The notes: generated by a model from the letters alone, not told the origin. Shown: positions 1-6,241, counted from the stretch's first letter. The stretch: DNA of 6,979 bases from Thermoplasmatota archaeon (GCA_030595585.1 JAUVCY010000090.1:1-6979); one strand, 5' to 3'. Translations and numbers: made by a program.

Positions 1-1586
1 ACCAGGTCCACCCTCCCGGCGTTGGAGAACCCCTGGTGGATGTTGTAGGTGACGACCTTGAGGTCCCCATCCAGGGCAGCGTCCCTCTCCCCGATATCGT
101 ACAGGAAGAAAGAGAGCCCCATGGAGATGAATATCAGGCAGAGGGTCAGCGCGCCGACGGTTATCCACTGCACCTTGAGCCTGCCCGAGACCCGCCCTCC
201 TGAATGGAGCTTCCCCGCCCCTTTCCCCGCGGCGGTCGAAGGGGAGCCCTTGCCAAGGTGGAGCTCCTCCATTATCTTGGGAGAGGGCTCATCCATGTTG
301 ACCTTGGAGCAGGAGAAACCCCCCAGGGCGAGAAGGACCATGCCCAGGAACATCAGGAACTGAAGCTGACCCTTGAGGAGGGTCCCCGTGGGGGCATGTG
401 CCCAGTTCAAGGACATCGTGAGCGCGATCGCCAGCAGGAACGCGATCGAGTTGGAGATGGCCATGGCATATCCGAACACGTGTGGCGTCCGCCTGCCTTT
501 CTGTGGGTTGGAGAATCCCAGTATCCTCCGCTTCCCCGGGGGTCCGACCTCAATGGGCTCGCCCTTGAACGGCCTCGAATCGGTTATCGCGTCCACGATC
601 ATCCAGAGGTCCACAAGGACGATGAAGATGATGCCCGCTGGTGCCGATGGCAAGGGAATACCAAGGTAGAACAGGTTCAGCGCCCCTCCTATCATCATCA
701 GGTTTCCGATGACGGCCCCTTTCGGCGTGGAGAGTCCCCTTCTTATGGTGATCAGGATGCCCGAGCCGTTGAAGAGGGACATGATGAAGAGGGAGATGGA
801 TACGAGGGACATGGAGAGGGCCCACTGCGGCTCCATGCCGGCCCAGGCGGAGATCGCGAACGGATAGGGGATCAGGGAAAAGGAGATGAAGAGGAAGCCT
901 CCAAGGCCCAGGGCAGGCGCCCATGAATCGGAGATCCCCCCCTTGATGACGCTCCCCACCTCCTCCCCGCGCCGATCGTCCAGATGGGGGCCGTTCCTGA
1001 CAAGGAGAAGCAGGAGGCCCAGCGTTCCGGAGAGGGTAAAGCCAAGGAGCGGGGATAGAAGGAGCCCGTTCGGCTTCAACGCGATGGAAGCGTCCTGCCC
1101 CATTCCTGCGGTGTTCAGGGCGATCAACAGCAGAAAGGAGAGGGCAATGGCACCCGTGAACCCCTGGGAGGAGAAGGCCTCGGGGTCCCTCCTCCTCTCC
1201 CTCCTGTGGAGGGCCAGGGAGACGGTCAGTACCACGGAGGCCGAGCCGAACGCGATAAGCGAGAAGATCAGGTGAAATGGGGCCTCCAGCCCAAGGGACA
1301 TGGGTATCCTGGACGCGACCAGGACCGCCCCGCCGATGAGGATGGTGCCCCGCCATCCAAGAAACCTGGTCAGGACCGGGGCCGTCAGCGGCGCAAGCAT
1401 TATCAGCACGGCGGCGGTGGCGCCGTTCAGCCCCATCCCCACGAGGCTGTAGTAGTAGATGGAGGAATAGAGCTCCCTGAAGGACTGCAGGAGGAAGAGG
1501 AAGGTGAGCGCTATCAGGATATACCACAGGGTATTGATAAGGGCCGGACATTTCAGCGGAACCCTGCATTCATCTGCTTTTTTCAT
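1..1586 (-). CDS. Polytopic membrane protein with C-terminal EEP domain, Cwh43/PGAP2IP-like (partial, runs off the left edge)
   Basis: The reading frame is open from ATG at 1586 to the window edge (528 complete codons), so the C-terminus is missing. I translated it by hand. About 13 hydrophobic helices are visible, near residues 16-34, 47-68, 80-98, 103-125, 142-160, 174-196, 223-246, 255-279, 290-310, 316-334, 370-392, 408-426 and 474-496. Basic loops (HRRERRR at 127-133, GKRR at 351-354, GRVSGRLK at 464-471) alternate as the positive-inside rule predicts, placing the N-terminus inside and everything after the last helix outside. Residues 509-520 read LKVVTYNIHQGF, the typical first strand of an endonuclease/exonuclease/phosphatase fold, with N515 at the conserved Asn. 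A membrane region followed by an extracytoplasmic EEP domain resembles eukaryotic Cwh43/PGAP2IP, which acts in GPI-lipid remodelling. The substrate in an archaeon is unknown. The membrane part also looks somewhat MFS-like. ATG 1586 is supported by GAGGTG 8 nt upstream. The gene diverges from the aminotransferase. Confidence 0.85.
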   Translation of the reverse strand, partial: MKKADECRVPLKCPALINTLWYILIALTFLFLLQSFRELYSSIYYYSLVGMGLNGATAAVLIMLAPLTAPVLTRFLGWRGTILIGGAVLVASRIPMSLGLEAPFHLIFSLIAFGSASVVLTVSLALHRRERRRDPEAFSSQGFTGAIALSFLLLIALNTAGMGQDASIALKPNGLLLSPLLGFTLSGTLGLLLLLVRNGPHLDDRRGEEVGSVIKGGISDSWAPALGLGGFLFISFSLIPYPFAISAWAGMEPQWALSMSLVSISLFIMSLFNGSGILITIRRGLSTPKGAVIGNLMMIGGALNLFYLGIPLPSAPAGIIFIVLVDLWMIVDAITDSRPFKGEPIEVGPPGKRRILGFSNPQKGRRTPHVFGYAMAISNSIAFLLAIALTMSLNWAHAPTGTLLKGQLQFLMFLGMVLLALGGFSCSKVNMDEPSPKIMEELHLGKGSPSTAAGKGAGKLHSGGRVSGRLKVQWITVGALTLCLIFISMGLSFFLYDIGERDAALDGDLKVVTYNIHQGFSNAGRVDL

Positions 1587-1594
1587 CCCTGCGA

Positions 1595-1600
1595 CACCTC
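1595..1600 (-). promoter_or_regulatory. Shine-Dalgarno of the EEP membrane protein gene
   Basis: Read on the minus strand, GAGGTG lies 8 nt before ATG 1586. It matches the archaeal anti-SD and fixes the start of the membrane protein. Confidence 0.7.
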
Positions 1601-1630
1601 TGCGAGGTCAACACTTCAATGAGGTACGCC

Positions 1631-1640
1631 ATATATTTAT
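1631..1640. promoter_or_regulatory. TATA-like element usable in both directions
   Basis: ATATATTTAT on the plus strand reads ATAAATATAT on the minus strand, so both strands resemble an archaeal TATA box. Taking a start about 25 nt downstream, the rightward transcript would begin near 1660, some 8 nt before the aminotransferase ATG and essentially leaderless. The leftward transcript would begin near 1610, leaving about 24 nt that contain the GAGGTG site. It is the only strongly AT-rich stretch in the 81-bp gap, so the two genes probably share it or have overlapping boxes. Confidence 0.55.
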
Positions 1641-1667
1641 CATACTATTGTCCCCTATGGATGATGG

Positions 1668-2771
1668 ATGATGTTCAAATTCGGTCCGTTCAAGCATTTG
1701 AACTGGTTGGTCGATGGGGGGCCGGCCCGATATGACCTGTCCTGGTCCAATATCTCTCCAAAATGGCCTGGCATATACGACGACGTGGTGGAGGACAGCC
1801 AGATAGACAGGTCGGCGGTGGGGGGGTCACGGGAGCTGGTCTCCTTTCTGGCCGATGAGTACGACGTCCCTGAGGATCGGGTCCTTCTCACCAACGGATG
1901 CAGTGAGGCGAACACCTTCGCCTTTCTCTCGTCCGTCGGCCCGGGCAGCAGGGTCCTCCTGGAAAAGCCCATATTCACGCCCCTTGTGGAGCTTCCAAGG
2001 GCGATGGGATGCAGGATATCCTTCATCAAGAGAAGGCCGGATGAGTACTTATTCGACCTGGGCGAGCTGGATGAGAGGCTGAAGGCCGGGGTGGACCTCC
2101 TGGTCCTGCAGAACCACAACAACCCCACGGGAAAGGCCCTTTTCGAACCCCAGCAGAAGGAGATCGCATCCATATGTGAAAAATATGGGGTGCCAGTGCT
2201 TGTGGACGAGGTGTATCGGGATTTCACCCTGCTTACGGATGAGGACGGGACCATGAGGCAGCAGATCCCATCCATGGTCCAGAATTACGACAGGGCGTTG
2301 ATAACGTCGTCGGTCACCAAGGTCTACGGCGCGGGGGGGCTCATGGCCGGTTGGCTGATAGGGCCGCGCAGGTTCATCAGGAGGGCGGCCCATCAGAAGC
2401 TGATGATGGTCCCCCTCGTATCCCACCTGGGCACCGGCGTCGCCCTGGAGGTCCTGCGCAGGAGAGACACCGTCCTTCCGGCCGCGTTCGAGGAGGTCAG
2501 AAGCAAGCTGCGGCTGGTCTCCACATGGGCCAAGGGGAGGAGCGACCTCTTCTGGTCCGAACCTGACGGCTGTTCGGTCGGGTTCCTCAGGTATGAACAT
2601 GACCTCCCCTCCGTTGAGGTCTGCCGCAGGCTGCTCAAGGAGCGTGGTGTAAAGGTGATTCCCGGAGAGTTCTTTCATATCGAGAAGGGATTCAGGATCG
2701 GGCTGAGCGTCGACTACGATCTGCTCAGGGAAGGCCTGGCCCAGATAGACTCATTCTTCGATGAGCTATGA
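1668..2771 (+). CDS. PLP-dependent aminotransferase, class I/II (fold type I)
   Basis: A cytosolic 367-residue transaminase of the AspC/COG0436 type. Visible hallmarks are the PLP-phosphate-binding loop TNGCSEA (75-81), the NPTG motif at 152-155, DEVY at 180-183 with the Asp that pairs with the pyridine nitrogen, the likely Schiff-base lysine K218 in SSVTKVYG, and R343 in FRIG, which would bind the substrate carboxylate. The whole catalytic set is present, so it should be active. The amino-acid substrate cannot be told from sequence. It is slightly shorter than typical members (about 390 residues), and its N-terminus lacks the usual L-x-x-G-x-P-D motif, which suggests an uncommon subfamily. 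ATG 1668 is followed at once by a second ATG at 1671; either could be used, and no Shine-Dalgarno is apparent, in keeping with a near-leaderless transcript. The last 6 bp overlap the convergent nreA gene. Confidence 0.9.
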   Translation: MMFKFGPFKHLNWLVDGGPARYDLSWSNISPKWPGIYDDVVEDSQIDRSAVGGSRELVSFLADEYDVPEDRVLLTNGCSEANTFAFLSSVGPGSRVLLEKPIFTPLVELPRAMGCRISFIKRRPDEYLFDLGELDERLKAGVDLLVLQNHNNPTGKALFEPQQKEIASICEKYGVPVLVDEVYRDFTLLTDEDGTMRQQIPSMVQNYDRALITSSVTKVYGAGGLMAGWLIGPRRFIRRAAHQKLMMVPLVSHLGTGVALEVLRRRDTVLPAAFEEVRSKLRLVSTWAKGRSDLFWSEPDGCSVGFLRYEHDLPSVEVCRRLLKERGVKVIPGEFFHIEKGFRIGLSVDYDLLREGLAQIDSFFDEL

Positions 2772-4043
2772 GGAGAACTCCTCCAGCGTCGTCTCCCTTA
2801 CCCCCGTCAAGAACCTGCACCTGGTCCTCCAGCGTGCGATCCCGGAGAGCTGGTCGATCCTCTTGACCAACCCCTCCCTGTCCGGATGGACCTCAGGTGT
2901 GGTCTCGAGGAGCCTTCTCACGGTCTCACGGATGACCCAGACCCCGAGGGGCGCCCAGTATTCGTCGGTGATCCATCTCAACACGGCCGCCCCTGCATTT
3001 CTTCCGATCTGGAACAGGTGGTCGAGGATCGAGAGCCTCGCCGAGTAATAGGCGCCGGTGATCGACGATGCGTACCTCCTCCGGCCCCTGGGGCCCTCCC
3101 AGTCATATGCGATGTTCCCCTCTCCCCAGAGGGACCCCCTCTGCCACTGTTCCAGCATCTCGAACCTGAAGGGGGGTGGGAACAGTATCACCAGGAAATG
3201 GTTGCCCAGCTTCTCTCCCATGTACAGCCGATATCCGTCCAGGCCCGTGAGGTCGGACAGACGCCCCTTCCTCTCGTTGAAAAGCGTATCGTCCATGGCG
3301 GTGATGGCCCATCTGGTGGGTATGAGCCTTCTCCTCTTCCCCTCGCCGAGCAGCCCTATGGAGAGCAATTTGATGATATGCTCGATGGGAACTCCGGCCC
3401 TGTACATCTCAAGGGATGCCGATGAGGCGAGAAGGTCGGTATCGGACGTGGCCCTCTCCACGCTCAATGGGACCCCGGGGTTTTCCAGCAGGCTTACCTT
3501 GTTCACATCTATCGAAGGCCCCATGGGCATGGTTATCGATCCCAGGGTGGGGTTCGAGGCCATGGTGGAGAGGTCCTTTATCGAGCTCATCTCGATGTCC
3601 ACGGACCTGGCGGACCTGGCCAGCTCCTGGGTGGCGGAGAGCACTTTCCTCCCCCTCAAGGGGAGGCCCTTTTCGACCTCATAGAGCCTCTCGCTTCCCA
3701 TTGACCTGGGGTCCTTCGCCATCTTCACGTCCAGTTTATGTTTTCCCCTGATCAGCGAGGACCTGAAGGAGTATATCTCCGAGACCTCCCGTCCGTAGAG
3801 ATATGAGGACGACTCCAGCCTCTCAGGGACCGGGATCGCCATTGGAGGGGCCAATGGTCCTATGGAGATCCTGGGATATCCATACGTTCCGACGAAGACC
3901 GAGGGAGGTGAGGGCCCGTCCACCACGCGCCCCTTCACCTCCAGGTCCGGCACCCTGGATCGAACCCCGTCCAGCAGCGGGCACCTGCCCAATTTGCACA
4001 GGTCCCTGGTACCTTTGCATGCGGAGCAGTACGGATAGACCAT
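2766..4043 (-). CDS. nreA: Archaeal DNA repair protein NreA
   Basis: A 425-residue NreA-family protein (formerly DUF650/DUF651), linked in archaea to repair of DNA damage and to interaction with the PCNA clamp. The N-terminus carries a zinc-binding cysteine set, C6-x2-C9, C16 and C21. Family-typical blocks follow: VGTYGYPRISIGPL (51-64), RRRLIPTRWAITAMDD (237-252), YASSITGAYYSARLSILDHL (324-343) and EYWAPLGVWVIRE (361-373). The C-terminal tail ETTLEEFS (417-424) sits where a PCNA-interacting (PIP) box, QxxLxxFF, is expected but is degenerate: Glu replaces Gln and Ser replaces the last aromatic. I chose ATG 4043 because it begins just before the zinc cysteines. The frame is open further upstream, to 4304, but that stretch runs antisense through the pdxS start and has no family character. 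The stop codon lies inside the aminotransferase 3' end. It appears leaderless. Confidence 0.93.
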   Translation of the reverse strand: MVYPYCSACKGTRDLCKLGRCPLLDGVRSRVPDLEVKGRVVDGPSPPSVFVGTYGYPRISIGPLAPPMAIPVPERLESSSYLYGREVSEIYSFRSSLIRGKHKLDVKMAKDPRSMGSERLYEVEKGLPLRGRKVLSATQELARSARSVDIEMSSIKDLSTMASNPTLGSITMPMGPSIDVNKVSLLENPGVPLSVERATSDTDLLASSASLEMYRAGVPIEHIIKLLSIGLLGEGKRRRLIPTRWAITAMDDTLFNERKGRLSDLTGLDGYRLYMGEKLGNHFLVILFPPPFRFEMLEQWQRGSLWGEGNIAYDWEGPRGRRRYASSITGAYYSARLSILDHLFQIGRNAGAAVLRWITDEYWAPLGVWVIRETVRRLLETTPEVHPDREGLVKRIDQLSGIARWRTRCRFLTGVRETTLEEFSS

Positions 4044-4065
4044 GGGATAAGAACGGGAAAAGGGG

Positions 4066-4074
4066 TTCTTAAAA
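4066..4074 (-). promoter_or_regulatory. TATA-like box of nreA
   Basis: On the minus strand TTTTAAGAA is centred about 27 bp before ATG 4043. No Shine-Dalgarno lies between, so a leaderless transcript starting at or next to the ATG fits. Confidence 0.45.
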
Positions 4075-4108
4075 CCCACCGTTGGAGGGGGGCCTTCAGA
4101 TAAAACTA

Positions 4109-4115
4109 TTATATA
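4109..4115 (+). promoter_or_regulatory. TATA box of pdxS
   Basis: TTATATA within CTATTATATACGG is a good archaeal box A. It predicts a start near 4137 and a leader of about 15 nt containing the GAGGTGA site before ATG 4153. Confidence 0.65.
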
Positions 4116-4123
4116 CGGCTCCT

Positions 4124-4135
4124 TATGGGCCCATA
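4124..4135. repeat. 12-bp perfect palindrome, possible operator of pdxS
   Basis: TATGGGCCCATA is identical to its reverse complement. It lies between the TATA box and the pdxS start codon, abutting the predicted transcription start, a position where a dimeric repressor would block initiation. No regulator is identified. A chance palindrome of this length is possible but its placement is suggestive. Confidence 0.4.
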
Positions 4136-4140
4136 GTATC

Positions 4141-4147
4141 GAGGTGA
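4141..4147 (+). promoter_or_regulatory. Shine-Dalgarno that decides the pdxS start
   Basis: GAGGTGA is placed ideally for ATG 4153. The GTG at 4144 is in frame but forms part of this site, so it is unlikely to be the initiation codon. Confidence 0.75.
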
Positions 4148-4152
4148 GAAAC

Positions 4153-5061
4153 ATGATTAGGGAGATAGATCTTGAAAAGCTTCGCCATGGCACCGAACTG
4201 TTGAAGAGGGGTTTCGCAAGGATGCAGAAGGGGGGCGTGGTGATGGATGTAACGGATGCGTCGCAGGCCAGGATCGCCGAGGAGGCGGGAGCCGTTGCGG
4301 TCATGGCACTTGAGAGGGTTCCGGCGGATATCAGGGCTCAGGGCGGCGTGGCCAGGATGGCAGATCCCACCAAGATCATCGAGATCATTGACACCGTATC
4401 CATTCCCATCATGGCCAAGGCCAGGATAGGCCACTTCGTGGAGGCACAGATCCTGCAGTCACTGGGTGTGGACATGGTCGACGAATCCGAGGTGTTGACC
4501 CCGGCGGACCCTCACTATCATATCGACAAGAGGGATTTCACCATTCCGTTCGTGTGCGGGGCGAGGGACCTCGGAGAGGCGCTGAGAAGGATCCACGAGG
4601 GGGCGGCCATGATCCGGACAAAGGGTGAGGCGGGGACCGGCGATATCATCGAGGCGGTCAGGCACCAGCACGCGATCATGGGAACCGTGAGGTCCCTGAA
4701 GGGAAAGACGAGGCAGGAGCTCTACGCGGTCGCCAGGCAGATAGAGGCCCCCGTTGAGCTGGTGGAGGAGGTTGCACTGCTCCAGAGGCTTCCGGTAGTG
4801 AACTTCGCTGCGGGTGGGATAGCGACACCTGCGGATGCGGCCATGATGATGCAGATGGGAACCGACGGCGTCTTCGTGGGCTCCGGCATATTCAAGTCGA
4901 AGAAGCCCGAGATGATGGCCAAGGCTATCGTGGAGGCGACCATGAACTACGATGATCCCAAGGTCCTTGCAAAGGTCTCCAAAGGCATCGGCGACCCCAT
5001 GGCGGGGATCAACGTGGCCGATATCCCCAAGGAGAAACAGCTCCAGAACCGGGGCTGGTGA
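4153..5061 (+). CDS. pdxS: Pyridoxal 5'-phosphate synthase, lyase subunit PdxS
   Basis: PdxS (Pdx1/SNZ) builds PLP from ribose 5-phosphate, glyceraldehyde 3-phosphate and ammonia. The ammonia normally comes from the glutaminase PdxT in a 12+12 complex. The 302-residue product covers the full (beta/alpha)8 barrel. Catalytic residues match Bacillus PdxS with a constant offset of 8: D32 in MDVTDA, K89 in IMAKARIGH (first Schiff-base lysine) and K157 in RTKGEAGTG (second lysine). VPADIRAQGGVARM (57-70), the phosphate loop FAAGGIATPADAA (218-230), FVGSGIF (241-247) and the C-terminal QNRGW are all intact. It should be functional. ATG 4153 is preferred over the in-frame GTG 4144 because the latter overlaps the Shine-Dalgarno. 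The gene diverges from nreA, has its own TATA box, and is followed by a 195-bp gap with no pdxT. Confidence 0.97.
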   Translation: MIREIDLEKLRHGTELLKRGFARMQKGGVVMDVTDASQARIAEEAGAVAVMALERVPADIRAQGGVARMADPTKIIEIIDTVSIPIMAKARIGHFVEAQILQSLGVDMVDESEVLTPADPHYHIDKRDFTIPFVCGARDLGEALRRIHEGAAMIRTKGEAGTGDIIEAVRHQHAIMGTVRSLKGKTRQELYAVARQIEAPVELVEEVALLQRLPVVNFAAGGIATPADAAMMMQMGTDGVFVGSGIFKSKKPEMMAKAIVEATMNYDDPKVLAKVSKGIGDPMAGINVADIPKEKQLQNRGW

Positions 5062-5088
5062 ATCTCATCGATCTCAAATGAACCCAAA

Positions 5089-5116
5089 AAATAGAAATAG
5101 TATCCTATTGCTATTT
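5089..5116. repeat. Imperfect inverted repeat after pdxS (possible terminator or operator)
   Basis: Two 12-nt arms, AAATAGAAATAG and CTATTGCTATTT, flank the 4-nt loop TATC, with 11 of 12 positions paired and one A/G mismatch. It begins 27 nt after the pdxS stop and is the strongest dyad in the gap. No T-tract follows, so it is not a classic archaeal terminator. The right arm runs into CTATTTAAT (5111-5119), a possible weak TATA box for the downstream gene, so an operator role is also possible. Confidence 0.5.
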
Positions 5117-5120
5117 AATC

Positions 5121-5216
5121 GGGGTGTATAGGGCGTAAGACCCTACTGATTGACGTACCTCTTGTAGGTACCCCAAAAGTAACATTTGTTCGGGCTGTCC
5201 GTCAGGCCTTTGCCTG
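5121..5216 (+). other. Non-coding stretch with successive hairpins, possible structured leader
   Basis: Three short hairpins can be drawn: TAGGG/CCCTA (5129-5133 with 5141-5145), GTACCT/AGGTAC (5155-5160 with 5166-5171) and CAGGC/GCCTG (5203-5207 with 5212-5216). GGGGT at 5121-5125 could also close the first two by pairing with ACCCC at 5170-5174, competing with the base of the second hairpin. No convincing open frame, tRNA signature or known riboswitch core was recognised. If transcription begins at the weak TATA near 5111, this is a leader of over 100 nt, long for an archaeon. A TATA-like CTTTAACT at 5228-5235 could instead give a nearly leaderless transcript. Confidence 0.3.
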
Positions 5217-5242
5217 TGCACTCCACCCTTTAACTGTGGATC

Positions 5243-5253
5243 GGAGAGAGGAG
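5243..5253 (+). promoter_or_regulatory. Purine-rich ribosome binding site of the M29-like gene
   Basis: GGAGAGAGGAG offers two overlapping Shine-Dalgarno matches, ending about 8 and 3 nt before ATG 5257. It supports that ATG and translation from a transcript with a leader. Confidence 0.6.
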
Positions 5254-5256
5254 TGA

Positions 5257-6201
5257 ATGGACCATATCGAAAAGGCCAAGCAGACACTGGAGAACTGCCT
5301 TAACGTCAAGAGGTCAGAGCGCCTGTTGATACTCTGTGACAGGGGCACGATCGAGATAGCACAGGTCTTCTACGAGGCTGCGGAAAAGGTGTGCACATCA
5401 CCACTGCTGATGGAGCTCCCCATGGGAAAATTTCACGGGGACGAGCCTCCGAGGATCGTCGCGGGCGTCATGATAGACAGCGACGTCATTGTGGCCCCGA
5501 CCACCTACTCTATAACGTATTCCAACGCAACAAGGACGGCCCTGGCCAACGGCGCAAGGGTCGCAACAATGCCCGGCATCACCATGGAGATGCTGGAGAA
5601 AGGAGGACTTGAGGCGAACTACAGATCGATGGCCAAGAGGATCCGGAAGGTGGGAAGGATGTTCTCCAGGTCCAGAAATGTCCACCTCACATCGGAGAAC
5701 GGGACGGACCTCCGTATGAGCATCTTGGGCAGGGAGTGGATAACCGACGATACTGGCCTGTGTTACAAGAAGGGGTCGATAACGAACCTGCCTGCTGGTG
5801 AGGTGTTCATCGCCCCCAAGGAGGCCAGTATCAACGGCCACCTCGTAATAGACGGCGTGTTCACAGGGCCGATCAAGGGAAAGATAGAGTTGATCATAAA
5901 ACGAGGCAAGGTAGAGAGCCTCAGAGGGTCCGTCGAGACGCGTAAGCTGATGGCTCGCTCCAGCTGTGTCAGAACCGTATGCAAGCTGGGTATAGGTATG
6001 AATCCCATGTCCAGGATAATCGGGAACATCCTGGAGGACCAGAAAACACTTGGAACCGTGAATATCGGGCTCGGGGACAACTCGTCATTTGGGGGCAACG
6101 TGGTCTGTGAGGCCCATTACGATGCCATGATCCTGAAACCCACCCTCGTTATCGACAGGAAGACGCTCATAGAGGATGGGCGCTTCGTTCTGGACGTGTG
6201 A
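5257..6201 (+). CDS. M29 aminopeptidase-like protein (COG2309 type) with altered metal-ligand positions
   Basis: A 314-residue protein of the archaeal aminopeptidase T/M29-like family, which also includes the iron dioxygenase NicX. Family blocks are clear: HGDEPPRIVAGVM (60-72), APTTYSITYSNATRTA (80-95), GARVATMPGITMEML (99-113), NLPAGEVFIAPKE (177-189), LGIGMNP (244-250), NILEDQKTLGTVN (257-269), LGDNSSFGGNV (272-282) and HYDAMILKPT (287-296). Relatives, as I recall them, read ELGIG, EDEK and TVHIALG, where E, E and H correspond to M29 metal ligands. Here these are K243, Q262 and N269; H287 and D289 remain. It may therefore be inactive, use another metal arrangement, or have a non-hydrolytic role. 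No signal peptide or membrane segment is visible, so it is cytosolic. It follows pdxS on the same strand but after 195 bp, so it is probably a separate unit, and precedes the PDO-like gene by 56 bp. Confidence 0.85.
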   Translation: MDHIEKAKQTLENCLNVKRSERLLILCDRGTIEIAQVFYEAAEKVCTSPLLMELPMGKFHGDEPPRIVAGVMIDSDVIVAPTTYSITYSNATRTALANGARVATMPGITMEMLEKGGLEANYRSMAKRIRKVGRMFSRSRNVHLTSENGTDLRMSILGREWITDDTGLCYKKGSITNLPAGEVFIAPKEASINGHLVIDGVFTGPIKGKIELIIKRGKVESLRGSVETRKLMARSSCVRTVCKLGIGMNPMSRIIGNILEDQKTLGTVNIGLGDNSSFGGNVVCEAHYDAMILKPTLVIDRKTLIEDGRFVLDV

Positions 6202-6215
6202 CGGAAGGGGGCAAG

Positions 6216-6224
6216 TTTTTAGTA
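6216..6224 (+). promoter_or_regulatory. T-rich element: weak TATA box of the PDO-like gene and/or T-tract terminator
   Basis: TTTTTAGTA follows the M29-like stop by 14 nt. As a TATA box it would start transcription near 6245, leaving about 13 nt before ATG 6258, including the Shine-Dalgarno. The five T residues could equally act as an archaeal intrinsic terminator. The two uses cannot be separated by eye. Confidence 0.35.
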
Positions 6225-6241
6225 GGATGATATTATCAAAG

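Noticed and set aside
204..926. Plus-strand open frame of 240 codons
   Set aside because: It is antisense to the membrane protein gene. Its composition is highly charged and low in hydrophobic residues, with no family motif.
550..1569. Long open frame of 339 codons on the minus strand
   Set aside because: It overlaps the membrane/EEP gene in another frame. Its product is rich in Arg, Pro, Gly and His with no recognisable domain, as expected of a shadow frame in GC-rich DNA, whereas the frame starting at 1586 gives clean helices.
1..1586. Simple major facilitator transporter
   Set aside because: The glycine- and arginine-containing loop after helix 2 looks MFS-like, but there are 13 helices followed by a clear EEP first strand, which a plain MFS carrier would not have. 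MFS ancestry of the membrane part remains possible.
4144..4146. GTG as the pdxS start
   Set aside because: It lies within the GAGGTGA Shine-Dalgarno, which is ideally spaced for ATG 4153. PdxS homologues start close to the IDLEKLRHGTE block.
4044..4304. N-terminal extension of NreA by 87 residues
   Set aside because: The extension runs antisense through the pdxS promoter and 5' coding region, shows no NreA character, and would put the zinc cysteines far inside the protein.
5121..5216. tRNA, C/D box or H/ACA RNA in the pdxS downstream gap
   Set aside because: No acceptor, T-loop and anticodon arrangement could be drawn. A CTGA is present at 5146-5149 but no matching C box was found, and the ACA at 5182-5184 lacks a convincing guide stem with a kink-turn.
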